Assembly (NCBI RefSeq): GCF_014646155.1
Contig: NZ_BMMX01000028.1
Span: forward strand, 1 to 64,000
Source: Mangrovihabitans endophyticus
Lineage (GTDB): Bacteria > Actinomycetota > Actinomycetes > Mycobacteriales > Micromonosporaceae
Direction of reading: 5' to 3'
Length of the DNA stretch: 64,000 nucleotides
The position numbers were made by a program, and so were the translations under genes. The first letter of the stretch is position 1. The number at the start of each line of letters is the position of its first letter. This document shows, in pieces, positions 1 to 8,359 of this stretch. Below the pieces are notes generated by a model. It ran no database searches and was not told where the DNA came from. It saw only the letters and a program-made list of their open reading frames with translations.

Positions 1-118
1 GCGCCGTCCCGCGCCCTCCCGCGCCGCGCCGTCCCGCGCCACGCCGCGCCACGCCACCCCGCGCCGCGCGCCGTCCCGCGCCCCGCCGTCCCGCGCCGCG
101 CCACGCCACCCCGCGCGC
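1..118. repeat. Degenerate GC-rich simple repeat
   Basis: Built almost wholly from shuffled copies of gccgtcccgcgcc and cgcgccacgccaccc. No credible gene is seen in any frame. It continues off the left edge, so its full size is unknown. Confidence 0.7.
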
Positions 119-265
119 CGATCTTGAGGATTGTGTGCCAGGCTTGACCGCTTATATCCGGCTTATCCGACCGAGAAGTCCAAGATCGATCCGCCCGCTG
201 CGGACCGCGGGGCTCTTTGGGCGGTTGTATCGGATATTTCCGACCGGTACAGGGTCAAGATCGGC
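117..265. repeat. Palindromic dispersed element, copy 1 (compound)
   Basis: This stretch is AT-richer than its surroundings. It opens with gccgatcttga (117-127), has an inverted partner agtccaagatcg ending at 188, and ends with tcaagatcggc (255-265), the exact reverse complement of the opening 11 bases. The middle carries atatccgg-type words. A second copy with longer, perfect arms lies at 8282-8359. It resembles a REP/MITE-like intergenic element. No ORF is apparent. Confidence 0.6.
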
Positions 266-309
266 GGCCACCCGCGACGCGCGACCACGGGAGGCGACGG
301 GCGGCGACG

Positions 310-471
310 GCCACCCGGGACGACTGCGCCACCCGGGACGACTGGGCCACCCGGGACGACTGCGCCACCCGGGACGACTGCGCCACCCGGGACGACTGGG
401 CCACCCGGGACGACTGCGCCACCCGGGACGACTGCGCCACCCGGGACGACTGCGCCGCGGGCGGCGACTGC
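310..471. repeat. 18-bp tandem repeat, 8 copies plus one degenerate
   Basis: The unit gccacccgggacgactgc/g repeats eight times from 310 to 453 with only the last base varying, followed by one decayed copy (454-471). It ends 16 bases from the stop codon of the S9 peptidase. The period is a multiple of three, as in several coding arrays in this window, but no gene here can be defended. The rest of 1-487 holds no gene. Confidence 0.9.
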
Positions 472-487
472 CCTGTTGACGAGGGTG

Positions 488-2557
488 TCACAGGCCCAGC
501 GCCTCGCGCAGGAACCGCGCCTCGTAGGTCAGCACCGCCTCCGCGGTCTCCGGCCGCGCGATCATGTGGCTCGCGTCGTGCAGCGGCAGCACCGTGTGCG
601 GCCGGCCCGCCTCCAGCAGCGCCTGGCTCAGGCGCATCGTGTGCACCGGCAGCACGTTGTCGTCCAGCATGCCGTGGATCAGCAACAGCGGGCGGCGCAG
701 GTTCGGGGCGTCGGCGATCAGGGTGTTCCGCTCGTACGTCTGCGGGTCCTCGTCCGGGTCGCCCAGGTATCGCTCCTGCCAGTGGCTGCTGTAGAGCCGG
801 GCGATGGTGACCGGCGCGCCCGCGGCAGCCGCGTGGAACACGTCCGGGCGGCGCAGCACCGCCAGCGCGGCCAGCGTGCCACCGGCCGACCAGCCGCGTA
901 TCGCGACGCGGCCCAGGTCCATCTCCGGATGCCGTTCGGCGACCGCGTGCAGCGCCTCCACCTGATCGGCCAGCACCGCGTCGGCGCGGTCCCGGTGCAC
1001 CGTGCGTTCCCAGCGCGGACCCCGGCCGGGCACCCCGCGCCCGTCCGCGATCACCACCGCGAAGCCCTGGTCGGCGAACCACTGCGACACGTGGTAGGCC
1101 GCCCGGGAGGCGACCACCCGCCGGACGGCCGTTCCCGCGTACGGGTCGAGCAGCACCGGCAGCGGCCCGGAGCCCGGGTTGTGTCCGGCCGGGAAGAGCA
1201 CCGCAGTGGGCAGCTCGCTGCGGCCCGCGCGGATCAACCGCACGACCGGGGACACGTCCGGCGCCGCGCTGTCGTCGTGCAGCGTGCCGGTGCCGCCACC
1301 GCCGGACGGGCGCACGGCGACCGCGGAGCCGTCCAGTGTGGACGAGGTCACCACCAGTGTGCCGCCACGCAGGATGCCGCCGTGCATGCCGGGTTCCGTG
1401 GTCTGCCGGACCAGGCCGTCCGCCGCGTTCCACGTCCACAGATGCGTCTGGGTGGGTTCGTCCGAGGCCGCGATCAGCGCGGTGCCGCCGTCCACCCCGA
1501 GCAACCGGAACACCTCCAGGCCGGGCGGGGTGACCGGCTCCCCGTCCACGGTCAGGCGGCGGGTGTCGCCGTCGTCGACCGTCCACAGCAGAGCGCCGTC
1601 GGCGGTGTGCGCGGGGAAGCCGGGGACGATGGTCGTCCACGCGTGGTCGGTGTCCTCGCGCAGCACCGACGACGCGCCGCTCTCCGGGTCGACGGCGAGC
1701 AGGCGCATCGTGCGCTGCGGGCGGTCCTGGGTGACCGCGAACAGCCCGGTGTCGTCCCACAGCACGTCGACGAGGTATTCGGCAGCGCGCAGGTCCGCCT
1801 CCACCCGGCCGTCCGGACCGGCGATGAACAACGAGACGCGGGCGTTGGGCGTGCCGGCATACGGGTAGCGCAGCGTGCGCGGCACCGCATCCGGGCGGGC
1901 CGGGTCGGTCAGGTGCCAGGTCGGCACCCCCGCGTTGTCGACGCGGGCGACGGCCAGCCGGTCGCCGTCCGGCGCCCACCAGAAGCCGCGGTCGCGGGAC
2001 ATCGACTCGGCCGCCTCGTGCTCGGCCAGCCCCCAGGTGACGTCGGGGCCGTCCGGTTCGGCCACGGCACGGTCGCCGGCACCGTCCGCGCCGATCACCC
2101 GCAGGGCGCCCGCGGACACGTACGCGATCCGGCCGCCGTCCGGGCTGAACCGCGGATCGCTCGCCGGTGCGGCGGCGCCGAGCCGGGTGAACCCGTCGGC
2201 GAGCAGGAAGAGGTGGCCGGACAGGACGAAGGCGGCACGGCGCGCGTCCGCGTCGGTGACGAACGCGGAGATGCCGGCCGAATGGTCCCGGGACCGTTCC
2301 CGGCGCACCCGGTCCACGTCGTCGGTGCCGGCCGGGGGCGCGTCGAACGCCCGCGGGTCGGCCAGCAGTTCCTCCCGGCCGGTCGTGGTGTCGTACGCCC
2401 AGAGGCAGCGCACCGGATCCTCCGGCCCGCGGGTGCGCAGGAACAGCACCCGGCACCCGTCTGCGCTGATGACCGGCTGGACCGCTCGGCCAAGGGAGAA
2501 GTTCTGGGTGCGCGCCCAGCGCGCGGGAAACGACGCCACGCGGCAAGTCTGGCGCAT
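488..2557 (-). CDS. S9 family (DPP IV-like) serine peptidase
   Basis: Predicted prolyl oligopeptidase-family peptidase that cleaves short peptides, probably after proline. The N-terminal ~430 residues look like the DPP IV beta-propeller (WSPDG/RFSPDG-type blades, for example PRFSPDGGRIAYV). The C-terminal alpha/beta hydrolase carries the nucleophile in GWSAGG (Ser557), an Asp in MLDDN (about 633) and His664 in DASHM, so the triad looks complete. At 689 residues it is full length. No signal peptide is seen, which suggests a cytoplasmic enzyme. An alternative GTG start at 2539 (VASFPARW) fits the family N-terminus about equally well. It is followed by an 18-bp repeat array. The family call is firm; the substrate is unknown. 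Confidence 0.92.
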   Translation of the reverse strand: MRQTCRVASFPARWARTQNFSLGRAVQPVISADGCRVLFLRTRGPEDPVRCLWAYDTTTGREELLADPRAFDAPPAGTDDVDRVRRERSRDHSAGISAFVTDADARRAAFVLSGHLFLLADGFTRLGAAAPASDPRFSPDGGRIAYVSAGALRVIGADGAGDRAVAEPDGPDVTWGLAEHEAAESMSRDRGFWWAPDGDRLAVARVDNAGVPTWHLTDPARPDAVPRTLRYPYAGTPNARVSLFIAGPDGRVEADLRAAEYLVDVLWDDTGLFAVTQDRPQRTMRLLAVDPESGASSVLREDTDHAWTTIVPGFPAHTADGALLWTVDDGDTRRLTVDGEPVTPPGLEVFRLLGVDGGTALIAASDEPTQTHLWTWNAADGLVRQTTEPGMHGGILRGGTLVVTSSTLDGSAVAVRPSGGGGTGTLHDDSAAPDVSPVVRLIRAGRSELPTAVLFPAGHNPGSGPLPVLLDPYAGTAVRRVVASRAAYHVSQWFADQGFAVVIADGRGVPGRGPRWERTVHRDRADAVLADQVEALHAVAERHPEMDLGRVAIRGWSAGGTLAALAVLRRPDVFHAAAAGAPVTIARLYSSHWQERYLGDPDEDPQTYERNTLIADAPNLRRPLLLIHGMLDDNVLPVHTMRLSQALLEAGRPHTVLPLHDASHMIARPETAEAVLTYEARFLREALGL

Positions 2558-2579
2558 CGCGCCGCGCCGCGTCGTCCCG

Positions 2580-2826
2580 TCAGGCGGCGGTGAGGCGCTC
2601 GCGCAGTTCCTTGGCGAAGAAGTCCAGGAAGCCGTCCGGGTCCGGCCCGGCGTTCATCAGCGTACTTCGGACCGGTCCCGCCGGCTTCGCCGAAGGTGCG
2701 CACCAGGTCGGCCCGCGGCTCGGTGGCGAACAGCCCGGTGCCCTTGGCCGCCGCCAGCTCCGCCGCGTCCCTGCCGCCCGCCGCCACGGCGATGCGCGCA
2801 GGCTTCCCGTGCACCGGGCGGCCAAA
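2580..2826 (-). pseudogene. Remnant of an LLM-class F420-dependent oxidoreductase
   Basis: Two pieces of one protein lie in different frames. Residues read from about 2808 to 2659 (GKPARIAVAAGG through LVRTFGEAGGTGPK) match the late part of F420-dependent LLM oxidoreductases of the glucose-6-phosphate dehydrogenase type. The frame then changes near 2655, and NAGPDPDGFLDFFAKEL gives the usual C-terminus, ending in TGA at 2580. The barrel segment that normally joins these pieces, some tens of residues, is missing, and there is no N-terminal half. It therefore looks like a deleted, frameshifted relic upstream of the S9 peptidase. The family assignment comes from motif recall. Confidence 0.6.
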
Positions 2827-2846
2827 CGCGGCACCGCGCCCGCGTC

Positions 2847-2884
2847 TTGACCCGGAGCGCGCTCCAGGTCTTAGCGTGGCGGGC
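2847..2884 (+). promoter_or_regulatory. Probable leaderless promoter of the aldo/keto reductase
   Basis: TTGACC (2847-2852), a 19-nt spacer, then TAGCGT (2872-2877) ending 7 nt before the ATG at 2885. There is no Shine-Dalgarno sequence, so transcription probably begins at or next to the start codon. Confidence 0.55.
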
Positions 2885-3892
2885 ATGCAGACAGTCGAAC
2901 TGGGCCGCACCGGCGAACACGTCAGTCACCTCGCGCTGGGCGCCATGCAGATGGGTAACCGCACCGCCGAGCCGGACGCGGTGCGGATGCTGGACCGTTA
3001 TCTGGACGCGGGCGGGTCGTTCCTGGACACCGCCGACTGCTACGAGTGGTGGGCGTTCCCGGGCAGCCGCGGCGGCCAGAGCGAGGAGCTTCTCGGGCGA
3101 TGGATGCGCGGTGGGCGCCGGGACCGGGTGTTCCTGGCCACCAAGGGCGCCGCGATGCCCATCGAGCCGAACGACCTGTGGGGCGCCGACGGCGTGCCGG
3201 ACTGGGATCTGGCGTGGCGGACGTTCTCCGGCGCCGGGCGCGACTCGCTGCGCCGATCGCTGGAGGGCAGCCTGCGGCGGCTGGGCACCGACCATGTGGA
3301 CCTCTACTACGTCCACGTGGACGACCGGTCCACGCCCCTGGAGGAGACACTGGAGACGCTGGACGGGTTCGTGCGCGCCGGGACGGTGCGGCACATCGGC
3401 TGGTCCAATGTGCACACCTGGCGGCTGGAGCGGATCCTGGGACTGTGCGCGCAGAACGGCTGGACCGCCCCGGTCGCGGTGCAGCAACAGCACTCCTATC
3501 TGCGCCCGGCGCCCGGCGCGAACACGTTGAGCATCACCGGCGCCGAGCAGCTCGACCATCTGGCGGCCAATCCGCAGGTCAGCCTGGTCGCGTACTCGCC
3601 GCTGCTCAAGGGGATCTACGACGACGCCGCCAAGCGGGACGGGCACGCGGCGATGGCGGACTACGCCGGACCGGACAGCGACGCGCGGCTGGCGGTGCTG
3701 ACTCAGGTGGCCGCCGAGGTGGGTGCGACGCCCAACCAGACGGTGCTGGCATGGCTGCTGCACCAGGACGCCCCCACGGTGGTGCCGCTGGTCGGCCCGC
3801 GCACGCCGGACCAGCTCGACGACGCCCTGGGCGCGCTGGAGGTGAAGCTCACCCCGGACCAGGTGGAGCGCCTGACGGCGGCCGGCGCGTAG
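2885..3892 (+). CDS. Aldo/keto reductase
   Basis: NAD(P)H-dependent reductase of the AKR fold, 335 residues. It opens with MQTVELGRTGEHVSHLALG. The family tetrad is visible: Asp in FLDTAD, Tyr in ADCYEWW, Lys in LATKGA and His in YYVHVDD. The C-terminal cofactor region includes LVAYSPLLKG and VVPLVGPRTPDQL, typical of AKRs that act on sugars or small carbonyls. The start was chosen because a -10-like TAGCGT lies 7 nt upstream, and the longer reading frame upstream overlaps the LLM relic and looks noncoding. It converges on the ABC exporter genes, separated by a short hairpin. The natural substrate cannot be read from sequence. Confidence 0.9.
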   Translation: MQTVELGRTGEHVSHLALGAMQMGNRTAEPDAVRMLDRYLDAGGSFLDTADCYEWWAFPGSRGGQSEELLGRWMRGGRRDRVFLATKGAAMPIEPNDLWGADGVPDWDLAWRTFSGAGRDSLRRSLEGSLRRLGTDHVDLYYVHVDDRSTPLEETLETLDGFVRAGTVRHIGWSNVHTWRLERILGLCAQNGWTAPVAVQQQHSYLRPAPGANTLSITGAEQLDHLAANPQVSLVAYSPLLKGIYDDAAKRDGHAAMADYAGPDSDARLAVLTQVAAEVGATPNQTVLAWLLHQDAPTVVPLVGPRTPDQLDDALGALEVKLTPDQVERLTAAGA

Positions 3893-3897
3893 CCCCG

Positions 3898-3916
3898 GAC
3901 CGCGCCGCCCGCGGTC
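3898..3916. terminator. Short convergent hairpin
   Basis: GACCGC (3898-3903) and GCGGTC (3911-3916) form a perfect 6-bp stem with a 7-nt loop between two convergent stop codons. There is no T-run, so terminator activity is tentative. Confidence 0.4.
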
Positions 3917-5624
3917 AGGAGCCGTGCCAGGTGCGCCACAGCGCCGCGTACGGGCCGTCGCGCCGCAGCAGGTCGTCGTGCGCGCCGATCTCCACGATCC
4001 GGCCAGCGTCCATCACGGCCACCCGATCGGCGTCGTGGGCGGTCTGCAGCCGGTGCGCGATGGCGATGACCGTGCGGTCGGTCAGCACCGCGCCCAGCGC
4101 GCGTTCCGCCGTGCGCGCCGTGCTCGGGTCGAGCAGCGCGGTGGCCTCGTCGAGGATCACGGTGTGCGGGTCGGCCAGCAGCACCCGGGCCAGGGCGAGC
4201 TGCTGGGCCTGGCCACCGTCGGGCGGATGCTCCCCCAGGTCGGCGTCCAGGTCGCCGGCCCAGTCCGCGCCCACGGTGGCCAGCGCCTTGCGCAGCTCGC
4301 CGTCCGGCGCGGGGGACATCAGGTTCTCCCGCAGCGTCTCCCGGAACACGTGATGCTCCTGGGTGACCAGCACCACCTGCCGCCGCAACGTCTCCGGAGG
4401 CAGGTCGCCCACCGGCACGCCGCCGACGGTCACCGTGCCGGCATGCGGGCGGTCGATGCCGGCCAGCAGCCGCCCCAGCGTCGACTTGCCGGCCCCGGAC
4501 AGGCCCACCAGGGCCAAACGTTCCCCGGGCCGCACCGTCAGGTCGATGCCGTGCAGCACGTCGGGGCCGCCCGGGTACGCGTACCGCGCGCCGCGCACCT
4601 CGATGCGGTCGTCGCGCGGCGGCGCCGGGCACGGGCGGCCCGGCGCCGGGACCGCCGCCAGGCCCTCGATGCGGGCGAACGCCGCGGCGCTGCGCTGCAC
4701 CTGCTCGATCCAGATCAGGATGGTGTCCAGCGGGCCGACCAGTTGCCGCAGGTAGAGCAGGATGGCGCCGAGCGCGCCCAGGGTGATCTCGCCGTGGAAG
4801 TAGCGCATCCCGCCGACCAGCAGCACCGCCGCCACCGGCACGCTGTAGGAGAACTCCACCCCCGGGAAGAAGCGGGTGCGCAGGGCGAGGGTGCGCAAGC
4901 GGCTGGCACGGTTGACCGCGATGGCCGCGCGACCGGCCGCGAGGCGCCGCTCCTGCAGGCACAACGCCTCCACCGTGCGCGCGCCCGCGGTGGTCGCACC
5001 GATCTCCTCGGCCACCGCCGAGTCGGCCGCGCCCTCGCTCAGGTAGGCGTCGCGGGCGCGCCGCAGGTACCACCGCGTGACCACCCCGATGCCACCGAAG
5101 CCGAGCAGCGCGACAAGGCCCAGAAGCGGGTCGATCAGCATCACCGCGGCGACGAGGAACGCGATCTGCACCACGCCCATGAAGATCTCCGGGAGGATGT
5201 CGCGCAGCGCGGTGGCGACGGTGTCCACATCGGTGGTGCCGCGCGCCGCCAGGTCGCCGGGCGGCACCCGCTCGACCACCGCGGCAGGCATGGCGAGGGC
5301 ACGATCCAGCAGGCCCTCGCGGATCCGGGCGGCGGCGCGTTCGCCCATCCGATGGCCGAGCCGCACGCCGTGCCGGGCGAACAGCACCTGAGCCGCCGCG
5401 CACGCCAGCACCCCGGCGGCGAGCAGGTCGATGCGCCCGGTCTCGCCGGTGCCGCCGGTGACCGTGTCGATGATGCGGCCCAGCAGCCACGGCCCACCCA
5501 GGCCGGCGACCGCGGCGAGCGCGTTCAAGCCGATGGTGCCCGCCGCGGAGCGCCGGTCGGCGCGGACCAGGCTCCACGCGGCGCGGCGCACCTGCGCGCG
5601 GCCGGCCACCGGCAGCACGCTCAC
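3915..5624 (-). CDS. ABC exporter half-transporter, subunit 2 (intact Walker A)
   Basis: Fused membrane and ATPase subunit of a type IV ABC exporter, 569 residues. About six membrane helices occupy residues 20-300 and the nucleotide-binding domain follows. Walker A (GLSGAGKST) and Walker B (TVILDEATALLD) are intact, but the signature loop reads PDGGQAQQ instead of LSGGQ. The GTG start overlaps the TGA of the upstream subunit (GTGA), so the two are translationally coupled and probably form a heterodimer. Combined with the partner's good signature and missing Walker A, one composite ATP site should be competent and the other degenerate. The cargo is unknown; drug, peptide or lipid export are all possible. 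Confidence 0.9.
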   Translation of the reverse strand: MSVLPVAGRAQVRRAAWSLVRADRRSAAGTIGLNALAAVAGLGGPWLLGRIIDTVTGGTGETGRIDLLAAGVLACAAAQVLFARHGVRLGHRMGERAAARIREGLLDRALAMPAAVVERVPPGDLAARGTTDVDTVATALRDILPEIFMGVVQIAFLVAAVMLIDPLLGLVALLGFGGIGVVTRWYLRRARDAYLSEGAADSAVAEEIGATTAGARTVEALCLQERRLAAGRAAIAVNRASRLRTLALRTRFFPGVEFSYSVPVAAVLLVGGMRYFHGEITLGALGAILLYLRQLVGPLDTILIWIEQVQRSAAAFARIEGLAAVPAPGRPCPAPPRDDRIEVRGARYAYPGGPDVLHGIDLTVRPGERLALVGLSGAGKSTLGRLLAGIDRPHAGTVTVGGVPVGDLPPETLRRQVVLVTQEHHVFRETLRENLMSPAPDGELRKALATVGADWAGDLDADLGEHPPDGGQAQQLALARVLLADPHTVILDEATALLDPSTARTAERALGAVLTDRTVIAIAHRLQTAHDADRVAVMDAGRIVEIGAHDDLLRRDGPYAALWRTWHGS

Positions 5625-7306
5625 GCCGGCTCCCCCGCCGTCCGGGTGACCAGGTCGCGGTAGCCGGGCTCGTCGGCCAGCAGGCGGCGGTGGGTGCCGG
5701 ACGCGGCCACCCGGCCGTCGACCAGATAGTGCACCACGTCGGCCCGGTCCAGCAGCACCGGTGACGAGGTGGCCACCAGGGTGGCCCGGCCGGCCCGTGC
5801 CTGCGCCAGCCGCTGCGCGATGGCCGCCTCGGTGTGTGCGTCCACCGCGGACGTGGGCTCGGTGGCCAGCAGCACTTCCGGGTCCGCGTACAGCGCGCGG
5901 GCCAGCCGCACCCGTTGGCGCTGGCCGCCGGAGAGGTTGCGGCCGTCGCGTTCCACCCCGGCGGACAGGTCGCCGGCGCCGACGTCGCCCGCGGCCGCCG
6001 CCCACACCGCCCGCCGAACCGCCGGCTCGTCGGCGTCGGCGCGGCCCGCGATCACCTCGCGCAACGCGCCCGCGAACACGGCGGCGTCGTCGTCGGCCAT
6101 CAGCACCCGCGGCCGCAGATCATCCGCCGCGACCGCGTCCACCCGGATGCCGCCCCAGGTGGCGTCGGTGGCGCCGAACCGGCTCAGCCGGTCGAGCACC
6201 GCCCGCGCGTCCGCCGTGCGGGCGGTGGCCAGCGCGGCCAGCGTGCGCGGCGGCACCGACACGCCGGACTCCGGGTCGTGCAGCGTGGCGGCGGCCGGCG
6301 GTCCGCTCACTCCGGACGGGTCCGGCGCGGGCAGCCCCAGGAACGCGGTGACCCGCCGGGCGGCGACCACCCCGCGCATCATCTCCGCGCCGGACTCCAC
6401 GAGCAGGAACACCGGGACGGTCAGGATCGCCGTGTAGGCGTACACCGCGACCAGCTCGCCGACGGTGATCCCGCCGGCCGCGGCGGACCGGGCGGCCAGC
6501 CAGGTCACCACGGCGAGGAAGACCCCGGGCAGGCCGCGGGTGAGCGCACCGAGCCAACTGGTCGCCTCGGCCACCCGGTAACCCTCGTCGCGCAGCCCGG
6601 CCGACTCGCGGCGGAACCGGTCGGCGTGCGCCTGCTTGCCACCCAGGCCGCTGAGCACCCGCAGCCCGGCGAGGGTGTCGACGAGCCGGGACGCGAGATC
6701 GCCCTGGCGCTCCCGGTAGCGCTGCCCGGTCGCCTGCAGCCGCCGCAGCAGCGGCGTCACGGCGAGGATCACGGTCGGCACGCCGGCCAGCACCACCGCC
6801 GCGAGCATCGGCGAGATCCGCCAGACCAGCACGGCCACCACCGCGTACCCGCAGAGGGACCCGACGCCCGGGCCGACCGCCATGAAGGCGCGGCCCACCC
6901 GCCAGACGTCGCCGATGCCGATGGTCACCACCTCGCCCGCGGCGACGCTGCGCGGCAGTGCCGCGCCGAGGCGGGTGGCGTGGGCGATGATCAGGTCGGC
7001 CACGCGCAGCGCCACCTGCAGACGGATCTTGGTCATGGACCGGTGGCGCATGATGCCGAGCCCGGCGCTGGCCGCGCCGAGGCCGAGCACCGCGCCGGCC
7101 CACCACGCCAGGGTGCCCGGCCGGTGCGCGGCCAGGCCACGGTCGATGGCCTGGGACAGCAGGTGCGGCATCACGGTGAGACCGGCCATCCAGGCGCTGC
7201 CGAAGAACCCGGCGGTCGCGATCAGCCGCTTCTGCCGAGCCGCGAGCCACCGCAGAAACACCACCGGTCCCCGTACGTCCGCCACGCCCGCCACGCCCGC
7301 CATCAT
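5621..7306 (-). CDS. ABC exporter half-transporter, subunit 1 (degenerate ATPase)
   Basis: Partner of the downstream half-transporter. The membrane domain (about residues 15-310) is normal for a six-helix ABC exporter. The C-terminal ATPase domain is unusual: where a Walker A GxxGxGKS loop should sit, the sequence reads RTLAALATARTADARAV. The Walker B aspartate is replaced (LLATEPTSAVD), although the signature LSGGQRQR is perfect. The gene has no frameshift and its reading frame is well kept, so this looks like functional asymmetry rather than decay. The start is taken at MMAGVAG (7306 or 7303), since the longer frame would run into the divergent folP2-like gene. A near-match -10 (TACCGG) lies 6 nt upstream. 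Confidence 0.88.
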   Translation of the reverse strand: MMAGVAGVADVRGPVVFLRWLAARQKRLIATAGFFGSAWMAGLTVMPHLLSQAIDRGLAAHRPGTLAWWAGAVLGLGAASAGLGIMRHRSMTKIRLQVALRVADLIIAHATRLGAALPRSVAAGEVVTIGIGDVWRVGRAFMAVGPGVGSLCGYAVVAVLVWRISPMLAAVVLAGVPTVILAVTPLLRRLQATGQRYRERQGDLASRLVDTLAGLRVLSGLGGKQAHADRFRRESAGLRDEGYRVAEATSWLGALTRGLPGVFLAVVTWLAARSAAAGGITVGELVAVYAYTAILTVPVFLLVESGAEMMRGVVAARRVTAFLGLPAPDPSGVSGPPAAATLHDPESGVSVPPRTLAALATARTADARAVLDRLSRFGATDATWGGIRVDAVAADDLRPRVLMADDDAAVFAGALREVIAGRADADEPAVRRAVWAAAAGDVGAGDLSAGVERDGRNLSGGQRQRVRLARALYADPEVLLATEPTSAVDAHTEAAIAQRLAQARAGRATLVATSSPVLLDRADVVHYLVDGRVAASGTHRRLLADEPGYRDLVTRTAGEPA

Positions 7307-7339
7307 GGACCGCCGGTACGCGGTTTTCGACCCGATTGT

Positions 7340-7351
7340 TAGCGTCGGCAC
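7340..7351 (+). promoter_or_regulatory. Leaderless -10 element
   Basis: TAGCGT (7340-7345) ends exactly 6 nt before the ATG at 7352, with no ribosome binding site. The same hexamer precedes the aldo/keto reductase. Confidence 0.5.
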
Positions 7352-8206
7352 ATGCGACGCACCATCGGCGGCCGACCGTACGATTTCGCGCGGCAGATCG
7401 CCGTGATGGCCATCGTCAACCGCACCCCTGACTCATTCCACGACCGCGGAGCCACGTTTGCGCTGGACCGGGCGATCTCCGCCGCCCGGTCCGCGGCCGA
7501 GGACGGCGCCGACTGGATCGACGTGGGCGGGGTGCCCTTCGCGCCGGGGCCGGAGGTCACGGTCCGCGAGGAGCTGGACCGGGTGCTGCCGGTCGTCGAG
7601 GCGGCGCGCGACATGGCGGTGGTGTCCGTGGACACCTACCGTCCGGAGGTGGCGGAGGCGGCGATCGCGGCCGGCGCCGGCGTGATCAACGACACCTCGG
7701 GCCTGCGCGACTCCGCCATGGCCGACGTGGTGGCGGGCACCGGCGCCGCCCTGGTGATCACCCACAGCCTGGCCCCGCCGCGCACGCACCATCCGCGCCC
7801 GCAATACCGGGACGTGACGGCGGAGGTGGCGGGCTTCCTGCGGGACCGGGCCACGCTCGCCCTGGCGCGCGGGCTACGACCGGAACAGATCATCATCGAT
7901 CCGGGGCACGACCTGCACAAGAACACCATGCACACGCTGGAGCTGACCCGGCGCCTGAGCGAGATCGCGACGCTGGGCTATCCGATGCTGGCGGCGGTGA
8001 GCAACAAGGACTTCATCGGCGAGACGCTGGACCTGCCGCAGCACGAACGCCTGGCGGGCACGCTGGCCGCGGTGGTCTTCTGCGTGATGCGCGGCGCCCG
8101 GATCGTGCGCGTGCACGACGTGCGGGCGGCGGTGGACGCGGTCCGGATGACCGAGGCCATGTTGGGGTGGCGAACACCCGCGACGGCACGGCACAACATG
8201 GACTGA
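7352..8206 (+). CDS. FolP2-type dihydropteroate synthase homologue
   Basis: Pterin-binding TIM-barrel protein, 284 residues. The opening MAIVNRTPDSFHDRGATF matches the FolP2 group better than true dihydropteroate synthase, where the motif is NVTPDSFSDGG. Other family blocks are IDVGG, VSVDTYRPEVAEAA, AGVINDTSG, IIIDPGHD and LAAVSNKDFIGETL. FolP2 of Mycobacterium tuberculosis is reported to lack dihydropteroate synthase activity, so this gene should not be taken as the folate enzyme without a test. It is divergent from the ABC exporter. A stand-alone folate operon is not present. Family call firm, reaction uncertain. Confidence 0.88.
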   Translation: MRRTIGGRPYDFARQIAVMAIVNRTPDSFHDRGATFALDRAISAARSAAEDGADWIDVGGVPFAPGPEVTVREELDRVLPVVEAARDMAVVSVDTYRPEVAEAAIAAGAGVINDTSGLRDSAMADVVAGTGAALVITHSLAPPRTHHPRPQYRDVTAEVAGFLRDRATLALARGLRPEQIIIDPGHDLHKNTMHTLELTRRLSEIATLGYPMLAAVSNKDFIGETLDLPQHERLAGTLAAVVFCVMRGARIVRVHDVRAAVDAVRMTEAMLGWRTPATARHNMD

Positions 8207-8281
8207 CCCCCCACCCCCACCCCCACCCCCACCCCGGCCGGCACGCGTCGCCCACCGCGTCGCCCACGGCGTCGCCCAACG
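8205..8281. repeat. Hexanucleotide and 12-bp tandem repeats after folP2
   Basis: A run of about five accccc units touches the stop codon of the folP2-like gene, followed by three copies of the 12-mer gcgtcgcccacc/g (8245-8280). The array leads directly into the palindromic element at 8282. Nothing coding is seen here. Confidence 0.85.
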
Positions 8282-8359
8282 GCGTCGATCTTGAACTTAC
8301 TGGTCCGACTAGTACGGAATATCCGGTCGAACTGGACCCGGAAAGTTCAAGATCGACGC
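8282..8359. repeat. Palindromic dispersed element, copy 2
   Basis: Arms gcgtcgatcttgaactt (8282-8298) and aagttcaagatcgacgc (8343-8359) are perfect 17-bp reverse complements around a 44-nt AT-richer centre containing gaatatccgg. The right arm contains the stop codon and last codons of the MerR gene, so the folded RNA could also end that transcript. It shares arm and centre words with the element at 117-265. Confidence 0.8.

Noticed and set aside
310..471. CRISPR-like array
   Set aside because: Units are directly joined with no unique spacers; it is a simple tandem repeat.
131..2593. An 820-codon open frame opposite the S9 peptidase
   Set aside because: The other strand encodes a full S9 peptidase with a triad; the plus-strand product is low complexity.
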